64,000 nucleotides of DNA, taken from assembly GCA_017311185.1 (NCBI GenBank), contig JAESUZ010002554.1, forward strand, positions 1,178,001-1,242,000. The letters are read 5' to 3'. Below are positions 40,812 to 54,000 of the stretch, one piece after another (within the stretch, counting starts at the first letter, position 1; every line of letters begins with the position of its first letter). The notes beneath the pieces were generated by a model. That model saw only the letters and a list, made by a program, of their open reading frames with translations. It was not told the origin of the DNA and did not search any database. A program made the translations under genes and the position numbers. This stretch comes from Proteles cristata cristata. Taxonomy: Eukaryota; Chordata; Mammalia; Carnivora; Hyaenidae.

Positions 40812-43800
40812 GTTTAAGAAATGTTTTCCCAAAGAAATTTTAAAGTGACAAATTTAAGTGGGAGTAAGAGTGGGAAAAGGGTAAGGGAAGGGTAAGAATT
40901 TGAGTCCTTTCATAAGATATCTGAGTCCACAATTCATACTGAGCCCCACTTCCTTCCCATTTTTTCAGGCATAAAGAAAGGAGAGAAAAAGTTAAACGGA
41001 GGAATTTAGGGAGAAGCAGCAGAGAATAAGACAGCAACTCGTGTAAGCAACTTATAAACAGGTGAACTGAAGGAAGGTTTCCAAGCACTGACTTAAAAAT
41101 GATAGTTGTGTGCCCATATGTGAAACAGGACCATCCGTTTCTTGGTTTCATCAGTATACTCTTCCAGCAAAAAGATTTTATATCTCCAATTTTTTTTATG
41201 TTCTCTCTCTCCTCATGTCTTAGGATCACATAGTCATCAAGTCATATTAAGTCCTCCTTTATTTTTTAAAATTTTTTTGTGGGGAGAGCAGAAGTGAGGG
41301 GTGGGCAGAGAGAGGGTTACAGAGGATCTGAAGCAGGCTCTATGCTGACAGCAGAGAGCCTGATGTGGGACTTGAGCTCACAAACCATGAGATCATGACC
41401 TGAGCTGAAGTCGGGCGCTCAACCAACTGAGCCACCGAGGTGCCCCTTTAACTCTTCTCTTAAAGGTTCTATTTTCATCCCTTTTTCTTCTCTGTTAGCA
41501 CCCTGTACCTCTGAGCCTTATTCATCAATTCACTCTCACTGAAGACTTTCATTCATTCACAAAAAAGTTTAATTCGTTCATTAACAAATATGAGTGTCTA
41601 CTAAGCTCCAGACATAGATAACAACATATCTTCTTCTTAGATCTCTGGTCCCTCCACCTTCCAGTCCGCTTCTCTTATATACCCTGACTTTTGGGACACA
41701 AGAAGAGCTCCTTCATTTGAAGTCACTGATGTCTGAGACTTTTTCTTTTTTTCTGAGAGAGAGCAAGCAAACACGAATAGGGAGAGGAGGAGAGGAGGAT
41801 TGGGTGGGCATTGGGGGGGGGTGTGTGTGACAGAGTCTCAGGCAGGCTCCACATTGAGCAAGGAGCCCAATGTTGGGCTTGATCCCACAACCCTGGGATC
41901 ATGACCTGGGCCAAAGTCAAGAGCCTGATGCTCAGCCTACTGAGTCACCCAGGCACCCCTCAAACTCTACTTTTCAAAGGGATTATTTTCTCTGGAACTT
42001 TTAAAAATGCAAATATCCCTAGAAAGGGTAATACTTGATCCTTACCTAGCACTACATAGAGGTATGTACCGAAGGTGTGTATGGGGGTGGGGAGAGAACA
42101 GGACTCAGGAACCACGAGTGAGTATGCAGAATTATTTTTTCAGTAGCAAGGATCACCAGGCTGGCCTCTCAGGATCACAGGTGTAACACAGGGTTCGTGC
42201 CCTTAAATTAAATTCCTCTTAAAAAGCCCTCTCACCACACATTTTAATCTCACAAGCACCCTAGCACCTTTCAAGGCTTTCCACAATAGATTACTTTACG
42301 CCATCAGTCTTTTGGCCTTTGATCTTCAAGTGTTCACCATATGTAAAATGAGGGATTGGAAAAGATGGTTTCAAAACCTCCTCAGGGTTCAAAATATTTA
42401 AGAATATTTCTCTTTAGCAAATCCCCTTGCTTCTAGACTAGCCAGTGTCACCACCACGTCTTTAACGGTCTTCATCTCACAACCTCACCTTCTCTCCCTG
42501 AATACCCAACTCCAGCATTACTGTCCATGAAGACTTCAGTTCTTATGAACACGATCTAAACATTCACCTGTGTGTGAATTCCTAGAACTCATAATTAAAC
42601 TACACTCTACTACATAATTAAACTACATGCTACTGGTTGTTTCTTGCACATTAGTATTGCAGGTCAAGTACAAACAATGCCCAGAACAGGGCATGTACCT
42701 CACACTCCTGTTACTACCCACCAGCGTGTCAACTCATTAGTCAGAAACTGTTTTCTCAGAACCTCCCCCTCAAAAATGCTCGCCATTCCAATGCCATGGC
42801 ACCCCACAGTCTACCTTATCTCAGGCTCGGAGCAAGCCTTCCTATATCCCAAATTCACTAACTAAAATTCTGTTGATAATTCTCACAGTTGAAATGGAAT
42901 GTTCAAAAGGTAACATTTAAAACAAAATTTTAGGGGCACCTGGGTGGCTTAGTCGGTTAAGCATCCGATTTCAGTTCAGGTCATGATCTCACAGTTCATG
43001 GGTTCGAGCCCCGCATCGGGCTCTGTGTTCACAGCCAGCTCCGAGCCTGGAGCCTGTTTCAGATTCTGTGTGTCCCTCTCTCTCTGACCCTCCCCCACTC
43101 ATGTTCTGTCTCTCTCTGTCTCAAAAATAAACTATTAAAAAAAGTTTTTTAATGAATTTATTTTTGAGAGACAGACAGACAGAGCATGAGTGGGGAAGGG
43201 GCAGAGAGAGGGAGACACACAGAATCCCAGGCAGGCCTCAGGCTCTTAGCTGTCAGGGCAGAACCCAATCCGGGGCTTGAACCCAGCAACCGCCAAGATC
43301 ATGACCTGAGCTGAAGTCAGACACTTAACATACTGAGCCACCCAGCCTAAAGGTCACATTTTAAAAATATCAGATTGTACCATGAGGACCATAAGGGGGA
43401 ACCCAACTCCACCCAGGACGGCAAGTAATCACATGACTATGACTGCTCCTCCAAGTTATCTGAAAGATCTGCCTTAAAAGCTCAAGTCTGGGGTTATAAG
43501 TTCTTGATCTCAGGGTTATAAATTCAAGCCCCATGTTGGGTGTAGAGATTCTTAAAAATAAAATCAGTTAAGTATCCGAATCTTGGTTTCAGCTCAGGTC
43601 ATGATCTCACGGTTCTGTGAATTTGAGTCCCACATTGGGATCTGAGCTGACAGCATGAAGCCTGCTTGAGATTTTCTCTCTCATGCTCTCTCCCTCTCTC
43701 TCTTTCTGCCCCTCCCCTGCTCACGCTGTCTCTGTCTCTCTCAAAAATAAATAAACTTAAAAATAAAATAAAACAAAAGTCTTTTAAAAAAAGTTCAGTC

Positions 43801-46800
43801 TTACCAAAAGACAAACACTATAAACATATTGAAGTTTTTATGGCATTCTTAATTTTTGTCTCTAAGTTTCGTCTATTATGGTAGGGCACATGAAAGAGTA
43901 TTTTTTAAAACAATAAAGGAAGTGGCAGAATGCAGAATGTCTGCTTACTGTTACTTGTCAACTGAAAAGAGGGTTTAACTACATTAGCTTAGAGATTTGC
44001 TCCCTTTTCTCAAATCTCTGCCCCCTTTTATAAGCTAAGGGAAAACTAAAGTAACCTAACTTCAAAAAGTGTCCTTTCTCCACTACTTATCATTCATAAA
44101 AATGACCAAATGAGCTCTCTGCATGTGGTTTGTCCTGAAATACAAGCCCACTCTCTAGAGAAATAAACACTTCTAGGATGCAGTGGATGGTGATAACGCA
44201 GAGCAAGCCAGCACTCTAATGCACGCTACTGCGATTCCTTCCTTTCTTACTAGAGTAAACATATCATGTGGAGCCTTGAAGAATGTATCAACCCATGCTT
44301 CCCAAGCTGCTGTGATAATGAATAATAAATATAACAGCTTGGAAAGGGCTCTACAGATCCAGCATTCACTCCAAAGTCTCTTCCCATTTTACTTCTTTCA
44401 TGAGCCACCATTTCTTTCAGTAGATGCTAGGGAAGCTTCACATCCAAAACCTCAGATCTAGAAATGAGCAAAGAAAGTAAGTGACGGGTTAGGGATAAAG
44501 TTCCCCAAAACTCTTGAAGTACAAAAACCTATGTAATGAGCCCACAATAGTCACAAGCACTGAGATACATGGTTTACAGACCTTCTTCCACTTTAATCAT
44601 TTCATTACTATGGCCCCGCTTCTCCGAGTCCCTGAGAGGTTAGATGAATGAGCATAAGTCACACAGATGCGAAGTGGAAGAGCCAGCATTCCAATTCTTG
44701 CCTGGCTGGCTCCAGTGCTTATTCATGTCAATGCCTCTGGTGTGTCACCAAGAGGTTGGGAAATAATTCCCAGAGAGGTAGAACAGAGTGGACTTGGTCA
44801 ATAGCCTTGTTCTGAGTATCAACGGCTCTCCCCCAGTCGACTGGAGCTTACAAGGAGGGACTATGGCTTTAGGGGTTCAGAACTGCGACTATGGAGGAAT
44901 TTCCCACAGACCAACAGAGTGTCATCCTTCCCATAGCCAAAGATGACCAGTGAGAAAGGAGGGGAAGGACGGGATCCCTGAGTACCCCAGGGTACAGACA
45001 GGCCCTAAACTCACTGGGACTTTATTTAGGATATAGTATATTCTTGGTTGTGCTTCTTTTAATGCAACTCTCAAGGAAAAAGAGGTGGCTAGTCTTGAGG
45101 AAGAGTCACCAATGGCCCTCAATGAGCAAAGACCAGCCCCTTCCCATTCTGTACGTGGATTTGTTTGTACCAGACCCAATGGTTTTCTCAATGCCTCATT
45201 TCATGAGAACCTGCTGTCTGGTCCCAGAAAACCTTTTTAATTTGCTAAATTTATTATTTAACAATTAATAGCAAAGCAAATTAAAATTAATTTAATGTGC
45301 TAAATGAGGAGATATATGTACACACACACACACGTTATTTTTTTTAACTATTCTTCCTCCAGAAAACCTTTTTAATTTGCTAAATTTATTATTTAACAAT
45401 TAATAGCAAAGCAAATTAAAATTAATTTAATGTGCTAAATGAGGAGATATATGTACATACACACACGTTATTTTTTTTAACTATTCTTCCTCCAATGGCT
45501 GTGAATACCTAAGGGGGAAAAATCATTAAGGTGAGAACAGAATGGTCAACACAGTACAGTTTTCTTTATGCTAAGGGTACAGGGTCCCAGGCACCAATTC
45601 TATTCCTTCTGTATGTCTAGTTCCTATCTCCAAAGACCAGAAAGCCTCACTGCAAAGTTTCAACCCATCTACTCTTGTATGCTTCCTGCTGTCATCTGAG
45701 TCTAAGCCCTTAATTCTGCCCCCCACCCTCAACCACCTTCCACTGGATTATGGCCATGAACCTCTACAAGACTCCTCCTCAAACTTAATTATAATACTGT
45801 GAGAGCTAAATCTTAAAAAAAAAAAAGGCACAACTCTGAGCATTTTCCCAAAGGCTTTTTTCCCTGCTGACTTAGCTGGAACTTCATTATGGATCCTCTT
45901 CCTTTCTTATTCCCCAATGTTCCCTGTGTCCTATAATTTAGGACACCATGCTTTCCCACCTCTGACTCTTTGCTCGTGACACTTCCTTTGCCTGAAATAC
46001 CCTGACTCCAGCCTCTGCCAAGTGAAACATTACTCATCATCACTGTCCAAGTTGGATTCTACCACAAATATGAAACCATCATGATATCAGCTTCCTTTGA
46101 GTCCACGGGCACTTACACAAAGCTCTTATTGGGTGCATCTTATTTTGCCTCCAGTTACTATGAACTTGTCACATCTCCTACAGTTGTATGATATGTTCCT
46201 TAAGGGCAGGGACCAAGTCATATTCCTTCTGTATTGTCTTGCATGGGACCCTATATATAGCAGACAACAGGTATTTGTTGTAATGCCTCAACTAAGCCCC
46301 AATAGGGCTCTGGATTCAATTGCTACTTAAAGAGTGGAGAAAGCTTATTGTTTGTTTATCTTCACTTTTCTGCATGTTTTCTCTTGTTTAATTTCTGCTC
46401 CCCTACTGCCCTTCACTCTCCAGACAAGAAATAACTACTTGGCAAGATCTTAAAGTGCTATGGCAACAATGTTCTTTCTTAACATATTCTAGGAGTACAT
46501 TTTCTTAGGGAAGGCGAGGGTGGACCTTAAACACGGGAACACCTGTCCACTGGTCAACAGTATTATCTCCACACACTAGGGGCTGTGCACATGATCACAC
46601 AAAATTAAAACAAGTCTAGCAGGACTTCAAATGGGGACACAGTCTACCTCAAGGCAACTCCTATTTATTCTGCTTGTTACAACAGTCTGAGAAGCAGAGA
46701 GAGCAAAGACAGGGAGGGGAGAGAAAGAGAAAGGGGGGAGGAGAGGAAAGGGCAAGCCATTAGACTTCCGCTCTCCCACTGGATTTGGAACTGTTCCAGG

Positions 46801-49800
46801 AAACAGGATACAAGCGGCTCAGTGTGTAGTGTCTTTATGAATCTGTTTTGTGTGCATTTATTATTCATAAGGTCCGTGGATTCACATGAGGGCCTCTTTC
46901 CAGGGAAAGCCAGAGTTTTCAATTATATCCTCTCTTCTTAATGCACGTGCTACATGATATTTTCTATCTGCCATCCATCCCAGAAGGGGAAGGCAGGAAC
47001 AGGGCTGGTGAAATGGGCACTGGTCAATGGTGTGTATGAACAAGGAGGTCACATTTCAGTAAGTAATCTGTGCCAGAGGCTTCATACTTTCATGAGACGT
47101 GCTGATTAAGACTGGGGTTTCTTCACTTGGGAGGCAATTTAAAGAAAAGAAGAAAGGCAAGTGTGAAATAGATAATAAACCAGTTGATGCTATTTCTCTT
47201 AAGAAATGCCTGGATTTAGGTTTCTTCTGGCCTATTACAGAAATTTCATTGTAGCTATTTGGTTGGAAATCTGGCCAAGGACCAGTGGATGAAGGACTAC
47301 AATATGCATGCTGACTAGACATATGTACTGAGACGGGAGGAGGGCGGATCAGGGCTCAGTAGCTTCCAGCAGCTGTTGTGAGGAGCCTGGGGTGGAGAAA
47401 GCAGGAGTCAAAGCAACTGCAGCAGTAAGGCCCGGGTGGGAAGCATGCTCGCACACAAACAACAGAGAGCTTTACTCGTGCAATTTTTCTACACACTCTG
47501 GAGAGGTTGGGGAATAGAGGACGAGGCAGGACAGGGTGGCCCAAACCCCCATCCAATCACAGGCCTACCTTCCTTCTGCAGAGGTGGCTACCAGATGACC
47601 TGGCATCATGCTCCTCCTGCCCAGTTCGCACAGAAAGGTCCTTTGAGCACCACTCTTCCCTTCTTAGCAATATTCATCTACCTCCCACAGCAATGTCTTC
47701 TGTCCTCCCTCACCACTACTTCCCATATCTGTGTGTTCCCACCCAACAGAGCTTCATCTGAAGCCACACACACCAACTATCACAACTGTACCCAAATACA
47801 TACATCCAGGCTGTCTCTCCCCCATTGCCATTAAATTCTCTCAAGTGGGTGGATCAGCACAACATCACACTACAAGCAAAGTATGACAGACACAACCACC
47901 AGCCCATTACACTGCTTACAGAGAAGGCATTTCTGGTTCAAAACAGAGCTGGGCAAGTGGCGCCTGGGTGGCTCAGTAGATTAAGTGTCAGACTCTTGAT
48001 TTTGGCTTAGGTCATGATCTCGTGGTTCATGGATTTAAGCTCCAGGTGCTTTCAGCACAGAGCCTGTTTGAGATTCTCTCTCCCTTTCTCTCTCTCTCCC
48101 TCCCCTGTTCATGTGCTATAAACAAACAAACCTTTAAAACAATGAGCTTGGACAAGTATGGCCCAGAGAAGCGTCTAATGGGAAGTAAGCGACATTCTCT
48201 TATGAAATATAATTTGAAACCAGCAGGTTCTAAAATGTTGGCAACCATTTTCAAGTAAGAGCAAAAACCATTATAATACATACCTCTGATATAAGCCTTT
48301 AGCCATGTATTTACTTATGTGTTAAGGCCCTACTATGTCCTAGGAACTCTGCAGTGTCCTGTGAAAAATGAGGACCTTGGGAGGTACACGGGTTTCCAGG
48401 TATGGATATTCAGTATCAACGCACAGTGACAAAAAGGAACATCACTGTAACCCTCTTCCTTCGCTTATCCTCCCATACAGACCCTGCTAACACCATCCCC
48501 TACTGCTGTTTTTAAAATAGAACAAAGTGCCTCTGTTTCCTTCGTGCCTTGCCCAAGGCCCTAGAGCACAGCTAAATAATGTAAATCCTAGAAATAAATT
48601 GAGGTAAATAAAGGAAAATAATGTAAATTCCAGAAAAAGAACAATGTTGCTTTTTGTTATTTTCTATGAATTGACTTTAGGACAACCAAAGGATGTAGTT
48701 ATTTTCTTAGTAAATAGACAGGCCTAACAACTAAATAGCTCCCCTTGGACATTCTTCCCATCAAGGTTAAATAAACCTCATCTAATAACCGTGTATCAGA
48801 GAGTCCTGAGTCAGCTAACAGTGTTTTGCTTACCCTATTTCTCCACCTACATGTTCATATAACTTTTGTGTAAGTGCATGTAAAAACTGAATATGTTTTA
48901 AGAACATAGATGTATTAAGAACCCTTATTTGGGAAGTTCCCAAGGTTTTTAAAGTAGACTTCCTTCACAGAGAAGGGGAACATTATTTCATAGATTTATT
49001 TGAGTATGCCTACATATATTATAGGTAAATCAATAAAACCCTGGCAGCAGTTACATTTCCTGAGCAAAGTTATCCTGACAACCTCTGGCAGTAAACACGC
49101 AATATCCACCCATATAAGGAAATATGTTAGAGCCTTTAAAAATTTTTACAGCTAGCATCAACCAATAAATACTGACCTTCTAACTATAGGACAATCACCA
49201 TAGGTTTGGCAAACTGAGTAATGAGCGTTCCTGAGACTCTTCTCATTTCATTTTTTAAAATAAGAATAATTCATTAAACATAAAACCTCAGTGGAATTTA
49301 GTTTTAGTTTTTTTTTTACTAGTTTACTTATTTTTGAGACAGAGATGGAGCATGAGTGGGGGAAGGGCAGAGAGAGAATGAGGCACAGAATCTGAAGCAG
49401 GCTCCAGGCTCTGAGCTGTCAGCATAGAACCCGACGCAGGGCTCAAACCTACAAACCAAGAGATCATGACCTGAGCCAAAGTTACATGCTTAACCAACGG
49501 AGATACCCAAGCACCTTGAGTTTTTATATAGGTTGATAAGATTTCTGACATCAATAAATTCAAAATAAGAAGAAATCCTATTTATCTTAACCCCTCCCTC
49601 AATTTCTAGTTCAAAAATGTGGTTACCTTCACCAGGTCATATAGGAGATGTATATGATGGCAGGCTCTGCCCTTAGAGAAAAGTCAGAGGAGTTGAAAAG
49701 ACAAGTACACTGACACATCTTGAGCACAAAATAACAGGGCACTCTATCCAGCACAACGTGGAGAGGAGCAAAGAAAGTGCAAGAGGAACTTGGAAAAGGA

Positions 49801-50010
49801 AGACCAGGGAAAGCTTCCTATGGCAGAAAGGGATCAAAATGGACCATATGTACTGGGTAAAATGTGAAGAGGAGAGGGAGGAACTGCACCTATCGACTAC
49901 TCATTCATGCCTTCCTGGCTGAGGATGGGATTGTTCCAATACGACCTCCTTCACATGATGTAGCTCCATGAGTAAATTTTTTATTGGTTTAAATTAATGT
50001 TCTATTTATT

Positions 50011-50047
<37 letters not shown>

Positions 50048-51010
50048 GCAGGGGAGGGGCAGAGTGAGAGAGAGAGACACAGAATCTGATACAGGATCTA
50101 GGCTCTGAGTTAGCTGTCAGCACAGAGCCCAACACGGGGCTCGAACCCACAAACCGTGAGATCATGACCTGAGTTGAAGTCAGACGCTTAACCAACTGAG
50201 CCACCCAGGTTCCCCTGATTTTTTATTGGTTTTAACCAGTCATGCTGATCCTATTCCCATGACTAGCTTAGGGCTGGATTTGTGACCCCAGCTCTGGTTA
50301 CAGGAAGTCTGCTGGGGTTTCTGGGAAAGATAGCATTCTTCCTAAATGGAGATACAACAGGAGTGATTTTCTTCTCTTTCTGGATGCCATCATGTCTGAA
50401 TATACCATGGGAAGTGACTGCAACTATGGTGCTGCCCTTACTGAGGGAACAGACTAGGAAGACAGAGAGAACCTCAGTTCTTGAGGATATGACCTAAGTC
50501 CATTAACCATCCCTAGAAGAGTTCTACCATCTTGTTATGAAGGTCTTCTTATTATGTAAGATAAATATATTTCCATACTATTGAAGCTATGTTGAATTAA
50601 ATTTGTTTCCTGTAGCCAAAGGACTTTAAGTGATTGCCTAGCCAATAACCACTCTTCACTTCTTACCTAGTAATAGAATTCTGATTTTGGTTCAGACAAT
50701 ATGCTCAGTTCAACAAGCATACTTGCCAGCATCCATTCTTAGGTGTGCCCATGTGACTAAGTTCTAGCCAATGAGATATGAGCAGAAGTATTGTATGGAA
50801 GGTTTAAGATGGCTTCTTGAAACTGACTACTGGGAAATATCCCCCTTTCTTTCCTCCTTCATCTTTCCTGTTGTGGAGAACTGGGTCATGATGGCTACAG
50901 CTTAAGTACACAGCTATTTTGTGATCTTGACATGGGAGCTATACAATGAGAAGTGCAGAGTATCAGGTCCTACAACCCTGTTGACTCTATGATGCACCAT
51001 AATAGTTCTA

Positions 51011-51041
<31 letters not shown>

Positions 51042-54000
51042 ACAAGCCTTATGTGTTTAAGCCATTCATGTTTGAGATAATGGGTATTTACTTTTTCTTC
51101 CCTTAGCTTTCCATCTTATCTTTCTATGCATTCAGATTTTAAAAATCAAGTATCCATGAATTTTATGATCATTTTCTTAAAAACCTAGATGTGTCTGTGA
51201 TACAGACTTTCTAGCACCTCGAACACTATCTTCTTTGTTATAAACATATAGGCCAGGGGTGCCTGGGTGGCTCAGTCGGTTAAGCATCTGACTCTTGATT
51301 TTGACTCAGGTTATGGTCTCACAATTTGTGGTTCAAGCTCCACATCAGGCTCTGTGCTGTCAGGAGAGCCTAATGTGCTAACTGCACAGGGCCTGACTGG
51401 GATTCTCTCTGCCCTGACCCCGCTCAGTCTTATGCTCTCATTTTCTCTCTTTGAAAAATAAACATTGAAAAAACTATTTTAAACTTACAGTCCAAATTAA
51501 GAAGTAGTGAAAATACTTATTAGGGGAAAATAATAAACAAATTATGAATTAAATGTTATACTAAAACATATAATAGTATGTTAAACAAGCATGTTTGGCA
51601 AGAGTGGACAATACATGGAAGAAATAACTTAGCCTGTTCCCTTGCTGGAAAATTAAATTGTGCTAGTAAAAACTCCAATACATGTTCACTTACTTATAGC
51701 CACTACTATTTTTAATCAAAGAACAAATAATTAGCTTTAATTAAAATAAATAAATGAAATAAATAAATGAACTAGCAAACTGTGGTTTCAGTTGCCTCTC
51801 TAGGCTTTCTGAATCCCATGTTAAACCTTTTAACAATGAACTGCTTAATTCTCCTGCTTGATTTCCCCTAGTCCTCTATGAAATCCTGACTTATCAACCC
51901 CCAAATTTCAGTACACCCCATGTTTCATCACCTCCATTTCTAAACTGCTAATCACTGCAGGGCAAAGTTACAGGCCTCACTGGTTCCACGATGCATTAAT
52001 ACCACCTAGGCTTTGACGGAGACCTTTCTATATTCTTCGCCAGCCCTTTGTTCATTTCAGATTGACCCAAGTAAACATTTCCTACAAGGTGTCTAATTAC
52101 TAGATTCTAACTGGCTGAGATAACTATGCTTTCTTTCTGCCAGTCTTCCTTCCCCCTTCTGCTTTCTTTGGGAGAATTCTCCACCTCGAGCAGTCCCAGT
52201 GGGTGGGGATGAGCCTGTGACCCAGAGTGGACGATGCCATTCCAAACAGAGTGATGACTGGTTCAAGGACAGGCACGTGAGGTTAAGTCTGATCAACCAC
52301 AGTCCTCCTAGGAATTTTGTGCTGGAAGCTGCTGAGGAAGGCTTTAGATACTCACTTTGGATCTCAAGATGCAAAGAGGTGCTTTGATTTCCTACTATAT
52401 GGAGGCCGGCTATTTCCAACAGGAAAGAATGTAGCCAAAACACAAAATTAGAGACAATCAAAGCTAAGAAATGGAGAGCATGAGAAAAATCTCCTAGCTT
52501 TAAAGCCTTGAGATCGGGTACCATCTGATGCCAACTCCACCTCTGGACTTTCTAGTTCTACATGAAACAATAAATCCTCTATTATGTCTCAGCTCAGTTT
52601 CTGTCTCTTAAGCTCTGGGGACTCCTGTCACATACAGCACGTATTTCAAGCTTTTTCTACTCTTCTCCAAGCCAGAAACCACCTACTAGCAGTCCCCTAT
52701 CAGGCCTATCTCTTGATGTACATCTTTACCCCAAAGTCATTCTCACAACCCTACTGAAATGATTATTTTAAAAAACTTAAATTCAAGGCCTTTTGTCACT
52801 ATCTGGCCATGGGCACCTTTCTCCAGCCTGTCAATGTTGATCCCTCATTTCTTGTGAAAAAATCTCTCCTCCCACAGCTCCTGGGGCACAGTTCTGCCCT
52901 AGTTCTCTTGCTCCTCTGGCACTTGGTCTTCTTCCCACACCCGGATTCAAGTGTTTCCCAAGGAGTTGTCTTTGGCTTCCTTCCCTTTTCTTTTACCCTC
53001 TCTCTCTTGGCAAGCTCTTTCAATCTCATGTTTCCAGTAATCACCTTAAAATAAAAGACTCCCAAATATATACCCATAACACTCTAATTCTATAATCTAT
53101 ACCCACAAATCTTTCTTCTGGGCTTCACGCCCGTATTTCCAGAGACCCCTACCTGCATCCCATCTCAATTCCATATGTATATTGAAGAATAATAGCTTCT
53201 CTTCCAAAACAATTTTTCTTCCTGTACTGTCTGTATTTTTATCAAAGCACACCAGACTCCGGGTAATCCTAAGTGAAAGTGTTATGGATGTCCCCTTCAT
53301 CATGCCAGCTGAGGCGTCCTCTTGATTCTATGTCCATCTTTTGCAGAGATTCCCTCCTCTCTCTCACTGCCTCTCATCTGCCCTAGTTCAGATTCCCATA
53401 ATTCGTAGCTGGACTGCTGCCACTAGTAACATGTGTTGCTTCATGTGTCTCCCTGCATTTTCTCAATCCCAAACATCCCACTGTCTCCTATGGGATTACC
53501 TTTACTGAAGGTCCTATCCAGTCAAGTCATTTCTTAGCTCAAAACACTTCAACAGTCACTCAAAAGTTGAAACTCCTTGTTAGTCTTCCAGGAAAGAGGC
53601 ACAAGACTAGGGCTTAAGTCTGGCCCCAGACTCCTTTCTAGGTTTCTTTCCCAATATTTCCTTTCAGGAACTCAACACTACAACCAAACCAGACACCACA
53701 TCATTCCTACCACCTATACAGTCTTTACATATTTTCTTATGCTCCTTCTTCCACATCTCCTCAAGAATTAACTCCTAGCATCTCTCAGGACTCTCCAGAA
53801 ATACCAACTCGTGGGTGAGGTCTTCCCTAATCTTTCTTAACAAGTAGAAATTTCTTTCTCTTCTGAACTCCCAAAAACGCTAATACGCCATCATTCATCT
53901 CTCTTGAAAGTAAATATCCCATTTAATTCAACACCAAACACAGGGCTTTACCTAACAAAAGTTTGATGAATTAACAAATTGTCTCAAATGTCTTTCCTCA

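Noticed and set aside
52093..52524. 143-codon minus-strand frame in LGR4 intron 2.
   Set aside because: Lies in what looks like an old interspersed repeat; no recognisable domain.
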